From Luteimonas sp. 8-5 (lineage in GTDB: Bacteria; Pseudomonadota; Gammaproteobacteria; Xanthomonadales; Xanthomonadaceae): 64,000 nt of DNA. Numbering within the stretch: position 1 is the stretch's first letter; every line of letters starts with the position of its first letter. The DNA lies in NCBI RefSeq assembly GCF_029763755.1, contig NZ_JARUVM010000001.1:1-64000 (forward strand). Direction: 5' to 3'. Under the pieces are notes generated by a model. It did no database searches. It had not been told where the DNA came from and saw only the letters and a list, made by a program, of their open reading frames with translations. Position numbers and translations under genes: made by a program. This document shows, piece after piece, positions 1-9,506 of this stretch.

Positions 1-397
1 CACGCTCGGCGCGTTGCTCTACGGCGTCGGCATCAACCTGGTCCGCCGCCACCTGTCGGGCCTGCCCGCGGGTGCCGTGGCGGCCGCGACCGTCGGCACG
101 TCCGCGCTGCTGATGCTTCCGTTCGCGATCGCGAGCTGGCCGCGGGCCGCCATTCCCGCGGCGTCGTGGTTTTCGGCCGGCATGCTCGGCGTGGTCTGCA
201 CCGGCCTGGGCATGGTCATGTACTACCGCCTGATCGCCGGCATCGGTGCCAGCCGCGCCTCCACCGTCACCTACCTGATCCCGGTGTTCGGCGTGGCCTG
301 GGCATGGATGCTGCTGGGCGAACCGTTGACGCTGAGCATGGCCCTGTCCGGGCTGCTGATCCTGGGTAGCGTGGCGATGAGCCAGAAGGCGGCCTGA
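1..397 (+). CDS. EamA/DMT-family transporter, C-terminal part (5' truncated by window)
   Basis: Only the last ~131 codons are present; the reading frame enters at base 2 and the true start lies before the window. The visible part has about four hydrophobic helices separated by short loops, with the small-residue-rich helix and the end pattern typical of the second EamA repeat in drug/metabolite exporters. Members of this family move small metabolites across the inner membrane, and the substrate cannot be read from sequence. The gene ends 3 bp before the convergent DUF72 gene, so there is no room for a dedicated terminator. The family call is good; the function is open. Confidence 0.8.
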   Translation, partial: TLGALLYGVGINLVRRHLSGLPAGAVAAATVGTSALLMLPFAIASWPRAAIPAASWFSAGMLGVVCTGLGMVMYYRLIAGIGASRASTVTYLIPVFGVAWAWMLLGEPLTLSMALSGLLILGSVAMSQKAA

Positions 398-400
398 GGC

Positions 401-1198
401 TCAGCCCCCGAGGATGCGCAGCAACGCCATCGCCGCTGCCGGGTTGCGTTCCTTGTCGGCGGCGATGAAGAACACGAATACCTCGCGCGGCCGGCGCGGT
501 GCCGGCGCGGGATCGATGCGCGGCAGGTCGCCGGGTTCGTTACCGGCGGCCCAGGCTTGCGCGCGCTGCGCCCACTGCTCGAGCTCTGCGACGGAATAGC
601 CCGTGTCGATGGCGCTGCGCGCGCGCATCAGCCGGGCGTAGACGAAGTCGGCGGTCAGGTCGGCGAACGAGGGATGTTCCGCGGAATCGGTGAACACCGT
701 GGCGTAACCGCGGCTGCGCGCCAGGGCGATGTAGCCGGCGTCGACGAAAGCGCGGTCGCGCACGTCGAGCACGTGGCGCAGGGCGATGCCATCGGCTTCC
801 CGTGGCAGCAACTCGAGGAAGGCGGCGAAATCGTCGCGATCGATGCGCGTGCCGGCGTCGAACTGCCAGACCAGCGGCCCGAGCCTGTCGCCGAGGGTCG
901 CGATGCCACCGACGAAATCGTCGACCTGGGGCCCGGTTTTCGCCAGGGTGCGCGACTGCATGATGCGCTTGGGGGCCTTGGCGGAGAACACGAAACCGTC
1001 CGGGACTTCATCGCGCCACTTGGCATAGGTCGCCGGCCTCTGCGTGCCGTAATAGGTGCCGTTGACCTCGATCGCGGTGACGTGGCGGCTGGCGTACTCG
1101 AGTTCGCGGCGCTGGACCAGGCCTTTCGGGTAGAAGTTGTCGCGCCATGGCGCATACGTCCAGCCGCCGATGCCGACGCGGATGTTGCCGGTGCTCAT
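401..1198 (-). CDS. DUF72 domain-containing protein
   Basis: 265 aa, full length for the family. It opens with the characteristic IRVGIGGWTYAPWRDNFYP segment and contains the EVNGTYYGTQ and FSAKAPK segments of the DUF72 TIM-barrel-like fold. Biochemical function of DUF72 (YecE-like) proteins is not established. The ATG overlaps the stop of the upstream GGDEF/EAL gene by 4 bp (ATGA), so the two are almost certainly co-transcribed and translationally coupled. No signal peptide; cytoplasmic. Confidence 0.88.
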   Translation of the reverse strand: MSTGNIRVGIGGWTYAPWRDNFYPKGLVQRRELEYASRHVTAIEVNGTYYGTQRPATYAKWRDEVPDGFVFSAKAPKRIMQSRTLAKTGPQVDDFVGGIATLGDRLGPLVWQFDAGTRIDRDDFAAFLELLPREADGIALRHVLDVRDRAFVDAGYIALARSRGYATVFTDSAEHPSFADLTADFVYARLMRARSAIDTGYSVAELEQWAQRAQAWAAGNEPGDLPRIDPAPAPRRPREVFVFFIAADKERNPAAAMALLRILGG

Positions 1199-4116
1199 GC
1201 GCGCAACGGCTGCGCCCGGCCGAACAGGAAGCCCTGGCCGTGCTGGCAGCCCATCGACAGCAGCATCTGCCGCTGTGCCTCGGTCTCCACGCCCTCGGCC
1301 AGGACCTCGATGTCGAGCGAGCGCGCCAGCGCGACCAGCGCGGCAAGCACGGCCTGGCCGCGCGCGGAATCGTCGGTGGCGAAGCGCGAGACGAACTTGC
1401 GGTCGATCTTGACCATGCGCAGCGGGAACCGGTGCACGAAGGCGAGCGAGGAGTAGCCGCTGCCGAAGTCGTCGAGCACGGTGTCGACGCCGCCGTCGCG
1501 CAGGCGGCCGAGGATGCCGGCCACCGTGTCGGGATCGTGCAGGAGGGTGCCTTCGCTGATCTCGATCCGGAGCTGGCCGGGACCGAGCTTCGCTTCCTCC
1601 ACGAGGCGCAGCAGGCGCGTGTCGAAATCGGCATGGCGCAGCAGTCGCGACGGTACGTTGACGGAGACGAAGCCGGCGCCGGGCAGGTGCGCGAGCGCCT
1701 CGCAGGCGCGGCGGTAGGTGCGCCAGTCGATCGCATCGAGCAGGCCGTTGTCCTCCGCGACCTGCAGGAACTGTGCGGGCGCCAGCACGCCGCGTTCGGG
1801 ATGCTGCCAGCGCAGCAGGGCCTCGTGGCCGACGATGGCGCCGTCCGTGAGCCGGACCTGCGGTTCGAACCACGGCACGAACGCGTCGCCAAGCAGGCCT
1901 TCGCGCAATTGCCGCGCCAGCGTCCGGGTGTCGGCCGCCGCGCGCTGCAGGTCGTCGTCGAACAGCACCTGGCGATTGCGGCCGTGCTCCTTGGCGCGGT
2001 ACAGCGCGACGTCGGCGTCGAACAGGACCGCGTCGAGATCCTCATAGCCGCGGTCGCCGAGGGTGATGCCGACGCTGGCGCTGACCAGGACCTGGCGGTC
2101 GCCGACCAGCATCGGTTCGCGCATGGCCTCGATCACCCGTTGCGCGACTTCGGCGGCGGCCGCGGCGGATTCCACGTCCTCGAGCAGGATCGCGAACTCG
2201 TCGCCCGACAGGCGCGCCACCACCGCGTGCGCGGGGGCCACCCGGGCCAGGCGCAAGGCGACCTGCTTGAGTACGTCGTCGCCCACCAGGTGGCCGAGGC
2301 TGTCGTTGATCTGCTTGAAGCGGTCGACGTCGATGTAGAGCAGGGCGAAGCCGGGCGCATCGCCTTCGCGCGCGCTGGCCAGCACGTGTTCGATGCGTTC
2401 GCGCAGCAGTACCCGGTTGGGCAGGCCGGTCAGCGGATCGTGCAGCAGCTGGTGGCGCAGGCGCGCTTCGGCGCGTTCGCGCTGGGCGATCTGTTCGCGC
2501 AGCTCGCGGGTGCGCGACTCGACGCGCTCCTCCAGCCGCGCGTTGGCCTCGCGCAGGTGCTCGGCCGCGGCGCGGCGCTGGAGGCTGCTGGCGATCTGCT
2601 GGGCGGCGAAGGTCAGGACTTCGGCGTCGCTGTCGTCGTAGCCGCGCGCCAGCGAGTAGGACTGCACCGCGACCACGCCGATCACCCCGCCGATGCCGGT
2701 CAGCGGGGCACCCAGCCAGGTGCTGACGGTGCTGTCCACGTAGCGCGCGTCGATCTCGCCCGCCCGCGCCAGCTCGATCATGCGCGCGGTATCGACCACC
2801 TGGGTCTTGCCGGTGCGGATCACGTATTCGGTCATGCCGCGGCCGTAGCTGCGGGTGGACCAGTCGGAGCCGCAGGCGTCGACGGCGTACGGGAAGCTGA
2901 CCTGGGTGCCGTCCTCGGAAAGCAGGGCGATGTAGAAATTGCGCGCGTTGATCAGGCCGCCGACCACTGCGTGGACCTGGCGGTAGAACGCGGCGCTGCC
3001 TTCTTCGCTGCTGGCCAGTGCGGCCAGCCGGTACAGCGCGGCCTGGAGGCGCTCGCTGCGCTGGCGCTCGGCGACTTCGCGGCTGAGTTCGCGGTTGGCC
3101 TCGGCCAGCATCCGGGTGCGGTCGGCGACGTGGCGTTCGAGCTGTTCCTGCGCGCCCTTGCGTTCCAGCGCGGTGAGGACGTGCTCGGCGACGAAGGACA
3201 GCAACGCCATGTCCGACTGGTTGTAGCGGGTGCCTTCGAGGTAGCTCTGCACCACCAGCGCGCCATGGACGTGGCCGTCGCGCAGCATCGGCACGCCGAT
3301 CCAGTCGGTGCTTTCGGCACCGTGGAGCGCCAGCGGGCCCGACGGGCGGGTGCGCGGATTCATGCTGCTGCCCAGGAGCGGGCGCGCGTCCTTGACCACG
3401 TACCAGGTCAGGCCACGCTCGATCGACGCCATGGGCACGATCTGGCCTGGCGCGGGGCCGGCCTCGTCGACGCTGTCGGCGAAATAGGCGAAGCGCAGGC
3501 TGTCGCCGGCTTCGTCGTGCAGGGCGATGTAGAAATTCTCCGCGTACATCAGCCCGGAGATGATGTTGTGCAGCCCGCGCAGCATCTCGGGCATGTCCAG
3601 GCCGGAGCCGGCGAGGTCGGCGATGGCGAACAGGGCGCTCTGCAACTGGCCGGATTTCTCCAGCGTCGCAAGCTCGGAGCGCAGGCGCTCGGCGGCGAGC
3701 AGCTCGGCCATGCGCGCGCCAGCCATGGAGCACAGGCCGTCGACGGTGGCGCTGGCCGGGAGTGGGGCTTGCAGGCGCAGGACCGCGGTGCCGTCCTGCG
3801 CATCGTCGCAGAGCACCAGGTAGCGCGGATCCGGCGCACGCGACGCGCGCACCGCGCCGATCTCGCGCACCGCACGGGCGATCTCGCTGTCGCTGGCCCC
3901 CGGGGGGTCGCTGTCCACGGCCTCGGGCCAGCGCGGCGACCAGAAGGCGCGGGCGACCACGGCGGCCGGCAGGCGTTGCGCCAGCGCCGCGGCTACTGCC
4001 TGCGGCGTGGCTGCCTGCAGCAACGCAACGGCGAAGGCGTCCTGGTCGTGGCGGGCGGTCGCCTCCGGACCGCCCTGGTTGGTACCCGGATCATCGGGCC
4101 CGAAATCTGGCTGCAT
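1195..4116 (-). CDS. GAF-GAF-GGDEF-EAL cyclic-di-GMP enzyme
   Basis: 973 aa, soluble, with no membrane helix. Order of domains: two GAF-type sensor domains (about residues 150-310 and 355-520), a coiled-coil linker (520-560), a diguanylate cyclase domain (565-725) and a phosphodiesterase domain (735-970). The cyclase active-site loop is SGDEF (637-641), a functional variant of GGDEF. The EAL domain keeps EALLRW (765 on), the Asn of SVNVPS, the EISE glutamates, the paired aspartates of DDFGSG (882-883), the lysine of VKIDRKF and EGVET, so it looks catalytically complete. It probably makes and/or breaks cyclic-di-GMP in response to an unknown small ligand bound by the GAF domains. First gene of a two-gene unit with the DUF72 gene. 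Confidence 0.92.
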   Translation of the reverse strand: MQPDFGPDDPGTNQGGPEATARHDQDAFAVALLQAATPQAVAAALAQRLPAAVVARAFWSPRWPEAVDSDPPGASDSEIARAVREIGAVRASRAPDPRYLVLCDDAQDGTAVLRLQAPLPASATVDGLCSMAGARMAELLAAERLRSELATLEKSGQLQSALFAIADLAGSGLDMPEMLRGLHNIISGLMYAENFYIALHDEAGDSLRFAYFADSVDEAGPAPGQIVPMASIERGLTWYVVKDARPLLGSSMNPRTRPSGPLALHGAESTDWIGVPMLRDGHVHGALVVQSYLEGTRYNQSDMALLSFVAEHVLTALERKGAQEQLERHVADRTRMLAEANRELSREVAERQRSERLQAALYRLAALASSEEGSAAFYRQVHAVVGGLINARNFYIALLSEDGTQVSFPYAVDACGSDWSTRSYGRGMTEYVIRTGKTQVVDTARMIELARAGEIDARYVDSTVSTWLGAPLTGIGGVIGVVAVQSYSLARGYDDSDAEVLTFAAQQIASSLQRRAAAEHLREANARLEERVESRTRELREQIAQRERAEARLRHQLLHDPLTGLPNRVLLRERIEHVLASAREGDAPGFALLYIDVDRFKQINDSLGHLVGDDVLKQVALRLARVAPAHAVVARLSGDEFAILLEDVESAAAAAEVAQRVIEAMREPMLVGDRQVLVSASVGITLGDRGYEDLDAVLFDADVALYRAKEHGRNRQVLFDDDLQRAAADTRTLARQLREGLLGDAFVPWFEPQVRLTDGAIVGHEALLRWQHPERGVLAPAQFLQVAEDNGLLDAIDWRTYRRACEALAHLPGAGFVSVNVPSRLLRHADFDTRLLRLVEEAKLGPGQLRIEISEGTLLHDPDTVAGILGRLRDGGVDTVLDDFGSGYSSLAFVHRFPLRMVKIDRKFVSRFATDDSARGQAVLAALVALARSLDIEVLAEGVETEAQRQMLLSMGCQHGQGFLFGRAQPLRA

Positions 4117-4188
4117 TCAATCCCCCTGGCCCGGAAGCGTACCGCTCCCGGGATTCGGGCGATGTGATCGCCATCGCGTACCGGGCGA

Positions 4189-5076
4189 TCAGTTCCTCGC
4201 CAGGCGATCCGCGGCCAGGTCGGCCATGCCATGCAGGCGCGCGATCCGGCCCCAAGCGAGGGCGGCGACGATGGCCTGGCCGCACAGGAACGACAGCACG
4301 AAGGCCCCGGTGCCCACGCCGTCCACCTTGAACCGCAGCCAGGCGAACAGCAGCGCCAGGCCATAGCCGGCGATGCCCGCGACGATGTAGACCAGCAGGG
4401 TGGCGAGCGGCCGTCGCAGCAGCAGCTTGAGGCCGCGCCACCACGCCTTGATCACCGAGCGCAGGGCGGCGTCGGCGCCCAGCCAGCCGCGGCCGGCTTC
4501 GACCGTGGCATGGGCGAGCACGAACACGATCGCGGCCGCGATCATGCCCACGCGCGTGGCCGATTCGACCTCCGAGGCGAGCACAGGCTGCTCGACGCTG
4601 CTGGCCGCGGCACCGGAGATCGCACCGCCGACCATCAATGCCAGCCCCAGCGGGATCAGCGACCACAGCATCATGCGCAGCATCCGCCAGTACTCGGCCA
4701 GTCCACCGTGCACCAGTTCACCCAGGCCGAGCCGGCAGCGGGCGCGCAGCGAGGCGACGACCATGCCCGTCAGCCAGGGCGAGAGCAGCAGCATCAGCAG
4801 CCCGCCGCCTGCCAGGCCGGCGAACACGGACGTCGACTGCTCGCCGACCTTGGCGAAGCCCTGCATAAGCAGCGGCAGGTTCCTGCCGGCCGCAATGTCG
4901 GCGGCGTGCGGCGTGTATCCGAAGTGCGCCTGCAAGGCGGCCCACAACGGGGTCGCCACGAGCAGCGTGGGCACCAGGGTGGCGAGGATCCACAGCAGCA
5001 GCATGCGCCACTGCAGGGAGGACTTCAGCGCGGCGAGGGCGGCGCCCAGGCCGCCGCGGCGGGAGGCGCGGTTCAT
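4189..5076 (-). CDS. Multipass inner-membrane protein, unknown function
   Basis: 295 aa with about six hydrophobic segments (starting near residues 22, 85, 135, 175, 225 and 255) and basic loops. I do not recognise a characterised family. Its ATG overlaps the stop of the M1 peptidase gene by 4 bp (ATGA), so it is translated from the same message and may assist, anchor or be co-regulated with that secreted peptidase. The coupling is seen directly; the functional link is inference. Confidence 0.7.
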   Translation of the reverse strand: MNRASRRGGLGAALAALKSSLQWRMLLLWILATLVPTLLVATPLWAALQAHFGYTPHAADIAAGRNLPLLMQGFAKVGEQSTSVFAGLAGGGLLMLLLSPWLTGMVVASLRARCRLGLGELVHGGLAEYWRMLRMMLWSLIPLGLALMVGGAISGAAASSVEQPVLASEVESATRVGMIAAAIVFVLAHATVEAGRGWLGADAALRSVIKAWWRGLKLLLRRPLATLLVYIVAGIAGYGLALLFAWLRFKVDGVGTGAFVLSFLCGQAIVAALAWGRIARLHGMADLAADRLARN

Positions 5077-7262
5077 AGGCTCACCAGGAAGGAGAAGAAG
5101 GTCTGCACCAGGGTCGCGAACTGGCTGCCGATGCGGGTGGCGACCGAACGGTCGGCCTCCAGCGTGCGCCCGTCGTCGAGCTTGGCGGCGTCGAGGAAAT
5201 GCTTGCCCTCGGGGTCGAGCTGCACCGACACGGCCTTGGCCCGTCGCGTCCATTCGAACCGCTGCCATGGCTGACTGCCGCTGAAGTGCGCGGTTTCGGT
5301 GCTGCCGTCGGCGAACGTCACCGTCAGCGTCTGCGGCACGTCGGCACCGGCGCGGCGCACCAGCACCCTGGTGCGGTACGGGAACGGGCCTTCTCCCGGC
5401 TTGGCCTCCGGGTTGGCCTTGCGCCAGGCTTCGCGCCGGTCGGCGATGGCCTTGTCGATCGACGCACGGGTCAGCTCCACGCGCTTGCCCTTGTACATCG
5501 TGTAGCCGGGCTGCGGCAGCACCTCGCTGCTGGAGAATGCCTCGACGTGGTCGTTGACGGGATTCACGTCGTAGACCTGGGTGGCGAACAGGCGCTCCAC
5601 GGTTTCGTGATCGCCGGTGCCCTCGGCCAGTGCCGCCTGCAGGTCGGCGATGCTCGGGTGCCGGAACTTCCAGCGTTCGTAGTAGAGCTTGAACGCGCGT
5701 TCGAGCGCCGGGGTGCCGACCGCGGCCTCGAGGTCGCGCATCGTCGTGGCGGTGCGCGAATAGACGGTGCCGTAGCTCCCGCCCGACATGCGGTTCCACG
5801 AGTTCTGGCCAAGTGCATCGGCCGGGTGTTCGGTCATCGCGCCCAGGCGCTCCATTTCGAACACCGGCAGGCGCAGGTCCAGGCCCAGCTTCTTCGTCCA
5901 CGGGGTGCCCAGGCGCAGCTCGCGCCCGGCCTCGGTGAGCATGCGCTGGTCCCAGAACTCGTTGAGTCCTTCGTCCAGCATCGGTTCCTCGAATTCGTTG
6001 GAACCCAGGATCCCGTAGAAGTAGCCGTGGCCGAACTCGTGGATGGTCACGAAGTCGAGAAGGTCGCGGGTGAGCGTGCCTTCGTCGACGTTGGCGTAGC
6101 TGCTGGCGGTGAAGAAGGTCGGGTATTCCATGCCGCCTGCTTCGGCGGCGTTGTGCGGCGGGATGACCACCGTCACCGTGCGGTAGGGGTAGGGCCCGAG
6201 CGTGCGCGAGAAATACTCCAGCGAGGCGATGGTCGCGTCCAGCGCCGGCTTCGCGTTGTTCTCGTACTCCGGCGTGAACAGCACGCGCACGGTCACGCGG
6301 GGGCTGCCTTCGCCTTCGTAGTAACCGACCAATGGCTCGGCGTAGCGGTTGTCCGCGGTCCAGGCGAAGTCGTGCACGTCGCCCTGCAGGAAGCGGTGGG
6401 TGACCTTGCCGTCCTTCTCGATCGGAGCGTTGGCTTCCTCGCCGGTGGCGCCGACCCGATAGCCCTTGGGCACGGTGATGCGCACGTCGTATTCGCCGAA
6501 GTCGGCATAGAACTCGCTGTGCGCGTGGAACTCGTGCGCGTTCCAGCGCGGCTCGGTGGCGCCGCGTTCGCCCGGCAGTTCCAGCACGCCGATCTTCGGG
6601 AACCACTGCGCCACCAGGTGGAAGCTCTTGTAGTAGCCGGTCCGCGCGACCACGCGCGGCAACTGGTCGAAGAAGTCGATGTCCAGCGTGGTGCTGGCGC
6701 CGGGTGCGACCGGTTGCGGAAGCTCGAGCCTGACCACGGTGCGGTCGGTGGCCGGGCCACCATCGGGCTGGACGAAGCTCCACTGCACCGGGGCGCCGCC
6801 CTGTTCGACCTTGCGCAGCTCGATGTAGCCCCACTCGCCGTCCTTGGTGCGCACGTCGCTGCGGAAGGCGTCGTTGTTCTCGCGCAGCTCGGTCATGAAG
6901 GTGCTGCCCGGGCCCTCGAATGCATTGAGGTACAGGTGCAGGAAGACGCTGCACACCGGCTGCGCGCTGCGGTTGCGCCAGGTCAGTTGCTGCTTGCCTT
7001 CGATGGTGTGCTTGACCGGGTCGAGGGTGGCGTCGATCGAGTAGCGGACCACGCGGTCGGACAGCGTCTCCTCGGCGCCGGTGCGCGGGCCGCCCCAGGC
7101 GTCCGGCGCGCTCGGTACCGATACCGCGGCGGCATCGCCGCCCACGATCGGTATTTCGGCACAGCTTGAGCCAGGTGCGGCGGCCGTGGCTGACGCCTGG
7201 GCATGTGCCGCCAACGGCAGCCCGGCGGCAAGCGCCAGGGCCAGCAGGATCCGGTTACGCAT
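5073..7262 (-). CDS. Secreted M1-family zinc metallopeptidase
   Basis: 729 aa with a Sec signal peptide (residues 1-22, ending AAHAQA), so exported to the periplasm or beyond. The M1 signatures are present: GGMEY (376-380, equivalent of the exopeptidase GAMEN motif) and the zinc site HEFGH (408-412) followed after 18 residues by the third ligand Glu431. M1 enzymes remove N-terminal residues from peptides. The chosen ATG has the purine-rich GGGGGAAG just upstream and gives a clean signal peptide; longer in-frame versions lack one. The downstream membrane protein overlaps by 4 bp. The 132-bp gap to the divergent GFA gene must hold both promoters. Confidence 0.9.
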   Translation of the reverse strand: MRNRILLALALAAGLPLAAHAQASATAAAPGSSCAEIPIVGGDAAAVSVPSAPDAWGGPRTGAEETLSDRVVRYSIDATLDPVKHTIEGKQQLTWRNRSAQPVCSVFLHLYLNAFEGPGSTFMTELRENNDAFRSDVRTKDGEWGYIELRKVEQGGAPVQWSFVQPDGGPATDRTVVRLELPQPVAPGASTTLDIDFFDQLPRVVARTGYYKSFHLVAQWFPKIGVLELPGERGATEPRWNAHEFHAHSEFYADFGEYDVRITVPKGYRVGATGEEANAPIEKDGKVTHRFLQGDVHDFAWTADNRYAEPLVGYYEGEGSPRVTVRVLFTPEYENNAKPALDATIASLEYFSRTLGPYPYRTVTVVIPPHNAAEAGGMEYPTFFTASSYANVDEGTLTRDLLDFVTIHEFGHGYFYGILGSNEFEEPMLDEGLNEFWDQRMLTEAGRELRLGTPWTKKLGLDLRLPVFEMERLGAMTEHPADALGQNSWNRMSGGSYGTVYSRTATTMRDLEAAVGTPALERAFKLYYERWKFRHPSIADLQAALAEGTGDHETVERLFATQVYDVNPVNDHVEAFSSSEVLPQPGYTMYKGKRVELTRASIDKAIADRREAWRKANPEAKPGEGPFPYRTRVLVRRAGADVPQTLTVTFADGSTETAHFSGSQPWQRFEWTRRAKAVSVQLDPEGKHFLDAAKLDDGRTLEADRSVATRIGSQFATLVQTFFSFLVSL

Positions 7263-7394
7263 CGATACTTCCCCCGAAGACACGAAACCCGAAGGGTGCG
7301 GCAATCCGCGGCTTGCGGCAACCGTGACCGGCGGGCCGTGCGATACGGCGACGGTCGCGCTATCGTTGCGGGCCGCCCATCCGGATACGCCGCC

Positions 7395-7751
7395 ATGCCA
7401 CAGACCCACGCCGGAAGCTGCCATTGCGGCCGCATCGCCTTCACCCTGCACGGCGACGTCGCGCGTGCGATCGACTGCAACTGCTCGATGTGCCGGCGGC
7501 GCGGCGCGCTACTGGCGTTCTATCCGCGCGAAGCCCTGGTGCTGAGCTCGAAGGAAGGCGACTACGGCACGTACCGCTTCAACAAGGAGCACATCGCCCA
7601 CCACTTCTGCCTGACCTGCGGCATCGCGCCCTTCAGCGAGGCGGTGAACCCGAAGACCGGCGAGCCCACCGTGGCGGTGAACCTGCGCTGCTTGCCCGAC
7701 GTCGACCTCGGCTCGCTCGAGATCGCCCAGGTCGACGGCGCTTCGTTCTAG
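7395..7751 (+). CDS. GFA/CENP-V domain zinc protein
   Basis: 118 aa. The cysteine pattern CHCG near the N-terminus, CNCSMC (about residues 30-35) and CLTCG (about 73-77) matches the zinc-binding fold of the GFA (glutathione-dependent formaldehyde-activating) family. Most bacterial members have no proven activity, so a role in formaldehyde metabolism should not be assumed. The ATG chosen begins MPQTHAGSCHCG, the usual start of these short proteins. The stop codon overlaps the convergent small acidic gene by 4 bp. Confidence 0.85.
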   Translation: MPQTHAGSCHCGRIAFTLHGDVARAIDCNCSMCRRRGALLAFYPREALVLSSKEGDYGTYRFNKEHIAHHFCLTCGIAPFSEAVNPKTGEPTVAVNLRCLPDVDLGSLEIAQVDGASF

Positions 7752-8041
7752 TCTTCCTCTTCCTCGAACTCGGCGATCACGTCGAGGTCGACGGTGAGGG
7801 CCTCGACCGCGTCGCGGACCTTGCGCGCCGTGGACGCGTTCGGCGCCAGGATCTCGAGCTCGTGGCCTTCGGGTCCTTCGACGTCGCTCAGGCCGGCCGA
7901 ACTGGAGTCGGCGTCGTCCATGCCGCCCATCATGTCGGCCACTTCCTCGACGTGTTCGATTCCCTCGATGCTCTGCAGCAGGTTGATGACGGCTCGGGTG
8001 TCGTCTTCGCTTCCGGTCAGTCGCAGGCGCAGGGTCGGCAT
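7748..8041 (-). CDS. Small acidic protein, hypothetical
   Basis: 97 aa, strongly acidic, ending in a run of glutamates (EFEEEED). The N-terminal MPTLRLRLTG and the alternating helix/strand pattern look like a small alpha/beta (ferredoxin-like or ACT-like) fold, split by a Met/Gly/Asp/Ser-rich loop around residues 38-52. No family is recognised. It convergently overlaps the GFA gene by 4 bp and lies downstream of the cyclophilin gene on the same strand with a 62-bp gap, so it may share that transcript. Confidence 0.65.
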   Translation of the reverse strand: MPTLRLRLTGSEDDTRAVINLLQSIEGIEHVEEVADMMGGMDDADSSSAGLSDVEGPEGHELEILAPNASTARKVRDAVEALTVDLDVIAEFEEEED

Positions 8042-8103
8042 GGGGCGATCTCGCAGTGGGGTGCGAGGAGCCTAGGCAGGCGCCGGGCAATGCGATGTGA
8101 TGG

Positions 8104-9021
8104 TCAGCCCGCGGGCGGCTGGCGCACCGGGACCGGTACGTTGCACAGGTCGATGTGGCCGGCCGGCACCTTGTACCAGCCGTCGTTGCGGTTGCGCCGC
8201 ATCTCCACCAGCTGCGCGAACAGCGGCACGTCGGTGCGCAGGACCTGCAGCGCTGTGCGCTCGGCCTCCGGCACTTCGGAAGCCAGGGCGATCGACACGA
8301 TCGGCGTGCGCTGCGCGGGGTCCTCGTAGAAGCCCATCGGCTCGGGGCCGCGCGGGATCACGCTGAGCAGTTCCATGCCCTTGAGCACCCGCCCGACCAC
8401 GGTGATGTTGCGGTCGAGCTGGCGCGGGGACTGGCCGTCGACGACGTACAGTTCGGTGCCGTTGCTGGAATCGGCCTCGACGTCGCGGCCGGCGCCCAGG
8501 GTGCCGTAGCAGTGCGCCAGCCAGGCCTGGCCGCTGGCCGGATCGCGGCCGGCGGGGAAGCCGTTGCTGAAGCCGACCTCCGGTGCGTAGCCGTCGGCAT
8601 CGGGGAGGCGGTCGAAGGCCAGGCCCTCGCTGGCGCGGGTGAACTCGGCCGGCAGTTTTTCCTTCGCGCTGCCCATCGGCTTGCGCTCGGCCGGCTCCTC
8701 CGTCGGGTCGCCGAACTGGACCACGAAGTTGTCCTGCGAGCGGTAGATGCTCAGCCCGTCCCAGTAGTGCTCGCGGGCGAGGGTGCGGATGTTGTCGACG
8801 TGCGCGGGCGCGAAGTCCGGCGCCAGTTCGATCACCACGCGCCCGGCCGGGACCTGCATGTACAGGAGGTTGGCAGGGTCGGGCGTGCGCCAGTCCGAAG
8901 GCTGCGATGCGTCGAGCAGCTCCTGGGTCGACTTCGGCTTCGGTGCCTCGTCCGCGGCGATGGCGGCAACGGGAACGCAGCAGGCGAGCAGGGCGAGGGC
9001 GAGCAGGCGATGGCGGGGCAC
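8104..9021 (-). CDS. Periplasmic cyclophilin-type peptidyl-prolyl isomerase
   Basis: 305 aa from a GTG start that has AAGGAG six bases upstream. This start gives a signal peptide ([15 protein letters not shown]... cleaved near AIAADEA); the longer frame would add 18 residues and spoil it. The body shows cyclophilin hallmarks: strand [32 protein letters not shown] in place of FHRVIxxFMIQGGD, and an [14 protein letters not shown] segment. It should catalyse proline cis-trans isomerisation in envelope protein folding. The C-terminal ~60 residues extend beyond the core domain. The divergent PadR gene begins 107 bp away. Confidence 0.88.
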   Translation of the reverse strand: MPRHRLLALALLACCVPVAAIAADEAPKPKSTQELLDASQPSDWRTPDPANLLYMQVPAGRVVIELAPDFAPAHVDNIRTLAREHYWDGLSIYRSQDNFVVQFGDPTEEPAERKPMGSAKEKLPAEFTRASEGLAFDRLPDADGYAPEVGFSNGFPAGRDPASGQAWLAHCYGTLGAGRDVEADSSNGTELYVVDGQSPRQLDRNITVVGRVLKGMELLSVIPRGPEPMGFYEDPAQRTPIVSIALASEVPEAERTALQVLRTDVPLFAQLVEMRRNRNDGWYKVPAGHIDLCNVPVPVRQPPAG

Positions 9022-9079
9022 GGCGGACTCCTTGGAGGGCGTCCGCCGATTCTGGCATGGGGTGACTACTGGCACATTC

Positions 9080-9102
9080 GCTATATCGAAGTAAGGTATA
9101 GC
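9080..9102. promoter_or_regulatory. Candidate PadR operator (6-bp inverted repeat)
   Basis: GCTATA at 9080-9085 and TATAGC at 9097-9102 form a perfect inverted repeat with an 11-base spacer. It sits 26 bp before the PadR start and between the divergent cyclophilin and PadR genes. PadR-family repressors usually bind AT-rich dyads in their own promoters, so autoregulation is a reasonable inference. It could also contain a -10 element for either direction. Confidence 0.4.
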
Positions 9103-9128
9103 TTGGTGGACAACAGGCAGGAGACCCC

Positions 9129-9506
9129 ATGGCCGCCACCACCCCCACGATCGAGGCGCTGCTGCGCAAGTTCCAGAAGGAGCTCAGCACCGGCACCGTC
9201 TCGCTGGCCTTGCTCGGCGTGCTCGCGGCGACGCCGGAGCCGATGTACGGCTACCAGATCGCCAAGCGCCTGGAACAGGTCGGCGAAGGCGTGCTCGCGG
9301 GCAAGCAGAGCGCGCTGTACCCGGTGCTGCGCAACCTCGAGGGCGCCGGCCTGCTGGACAGCTTCGTCGAGCCGTCGGACTCCGGTCCGCCGCGCCGCTA
9401 CTACCGCATCACCGCCGTCGGGCGTGACGTCCTCGCTGCCTGGGCCGACGCCTGGCGCGCCACCCGTGAGTCCGTCGCTTCCGTCCTCCAGGGGCCAACC
9501 GCATGA
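9129..9506 (+). CDS. PadR-family transcriptional regulator
   Basis: 125 aa with a winged-helix domain: [16 protein letters not shown] is the recognition-region pattern of PadR proteins, followed by [16 protein letters not shown] and the wing [14 protein letters not shown]. Short, without the long C-terminal helical domain of classical PadR, so a PadR-s2-like dimeric repressor. The start ATG follows AGGAG with good spacing. Its stop overlaps the next gene by 4 bp (ATGA). Such regulator-plus-membrane-protein pairs are common, with the membrane partner being the regulated target. Confidence 0.9.
   Translation: MAATTPTIEALLRKFQKELSTGTVSLALLGVLAATPEPMYGYQIAKRLEQVGEGVLAGKQSALYPVLRNLEGAGLLDSFVEPSDSGPPRRYYRITAVGRDVLAAWADAWRATRESVASVLQGPTA

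Noticed and set aside
1147-4167. 1006-codon open frame on the plus strand opposite the GGDEF/EAL gene
   Set aside because: Antisense shadow of a high-GC gene: no domains, and repetitive Arg/Ala/Gln composition. The reverse frame has complete catalytic motifs.
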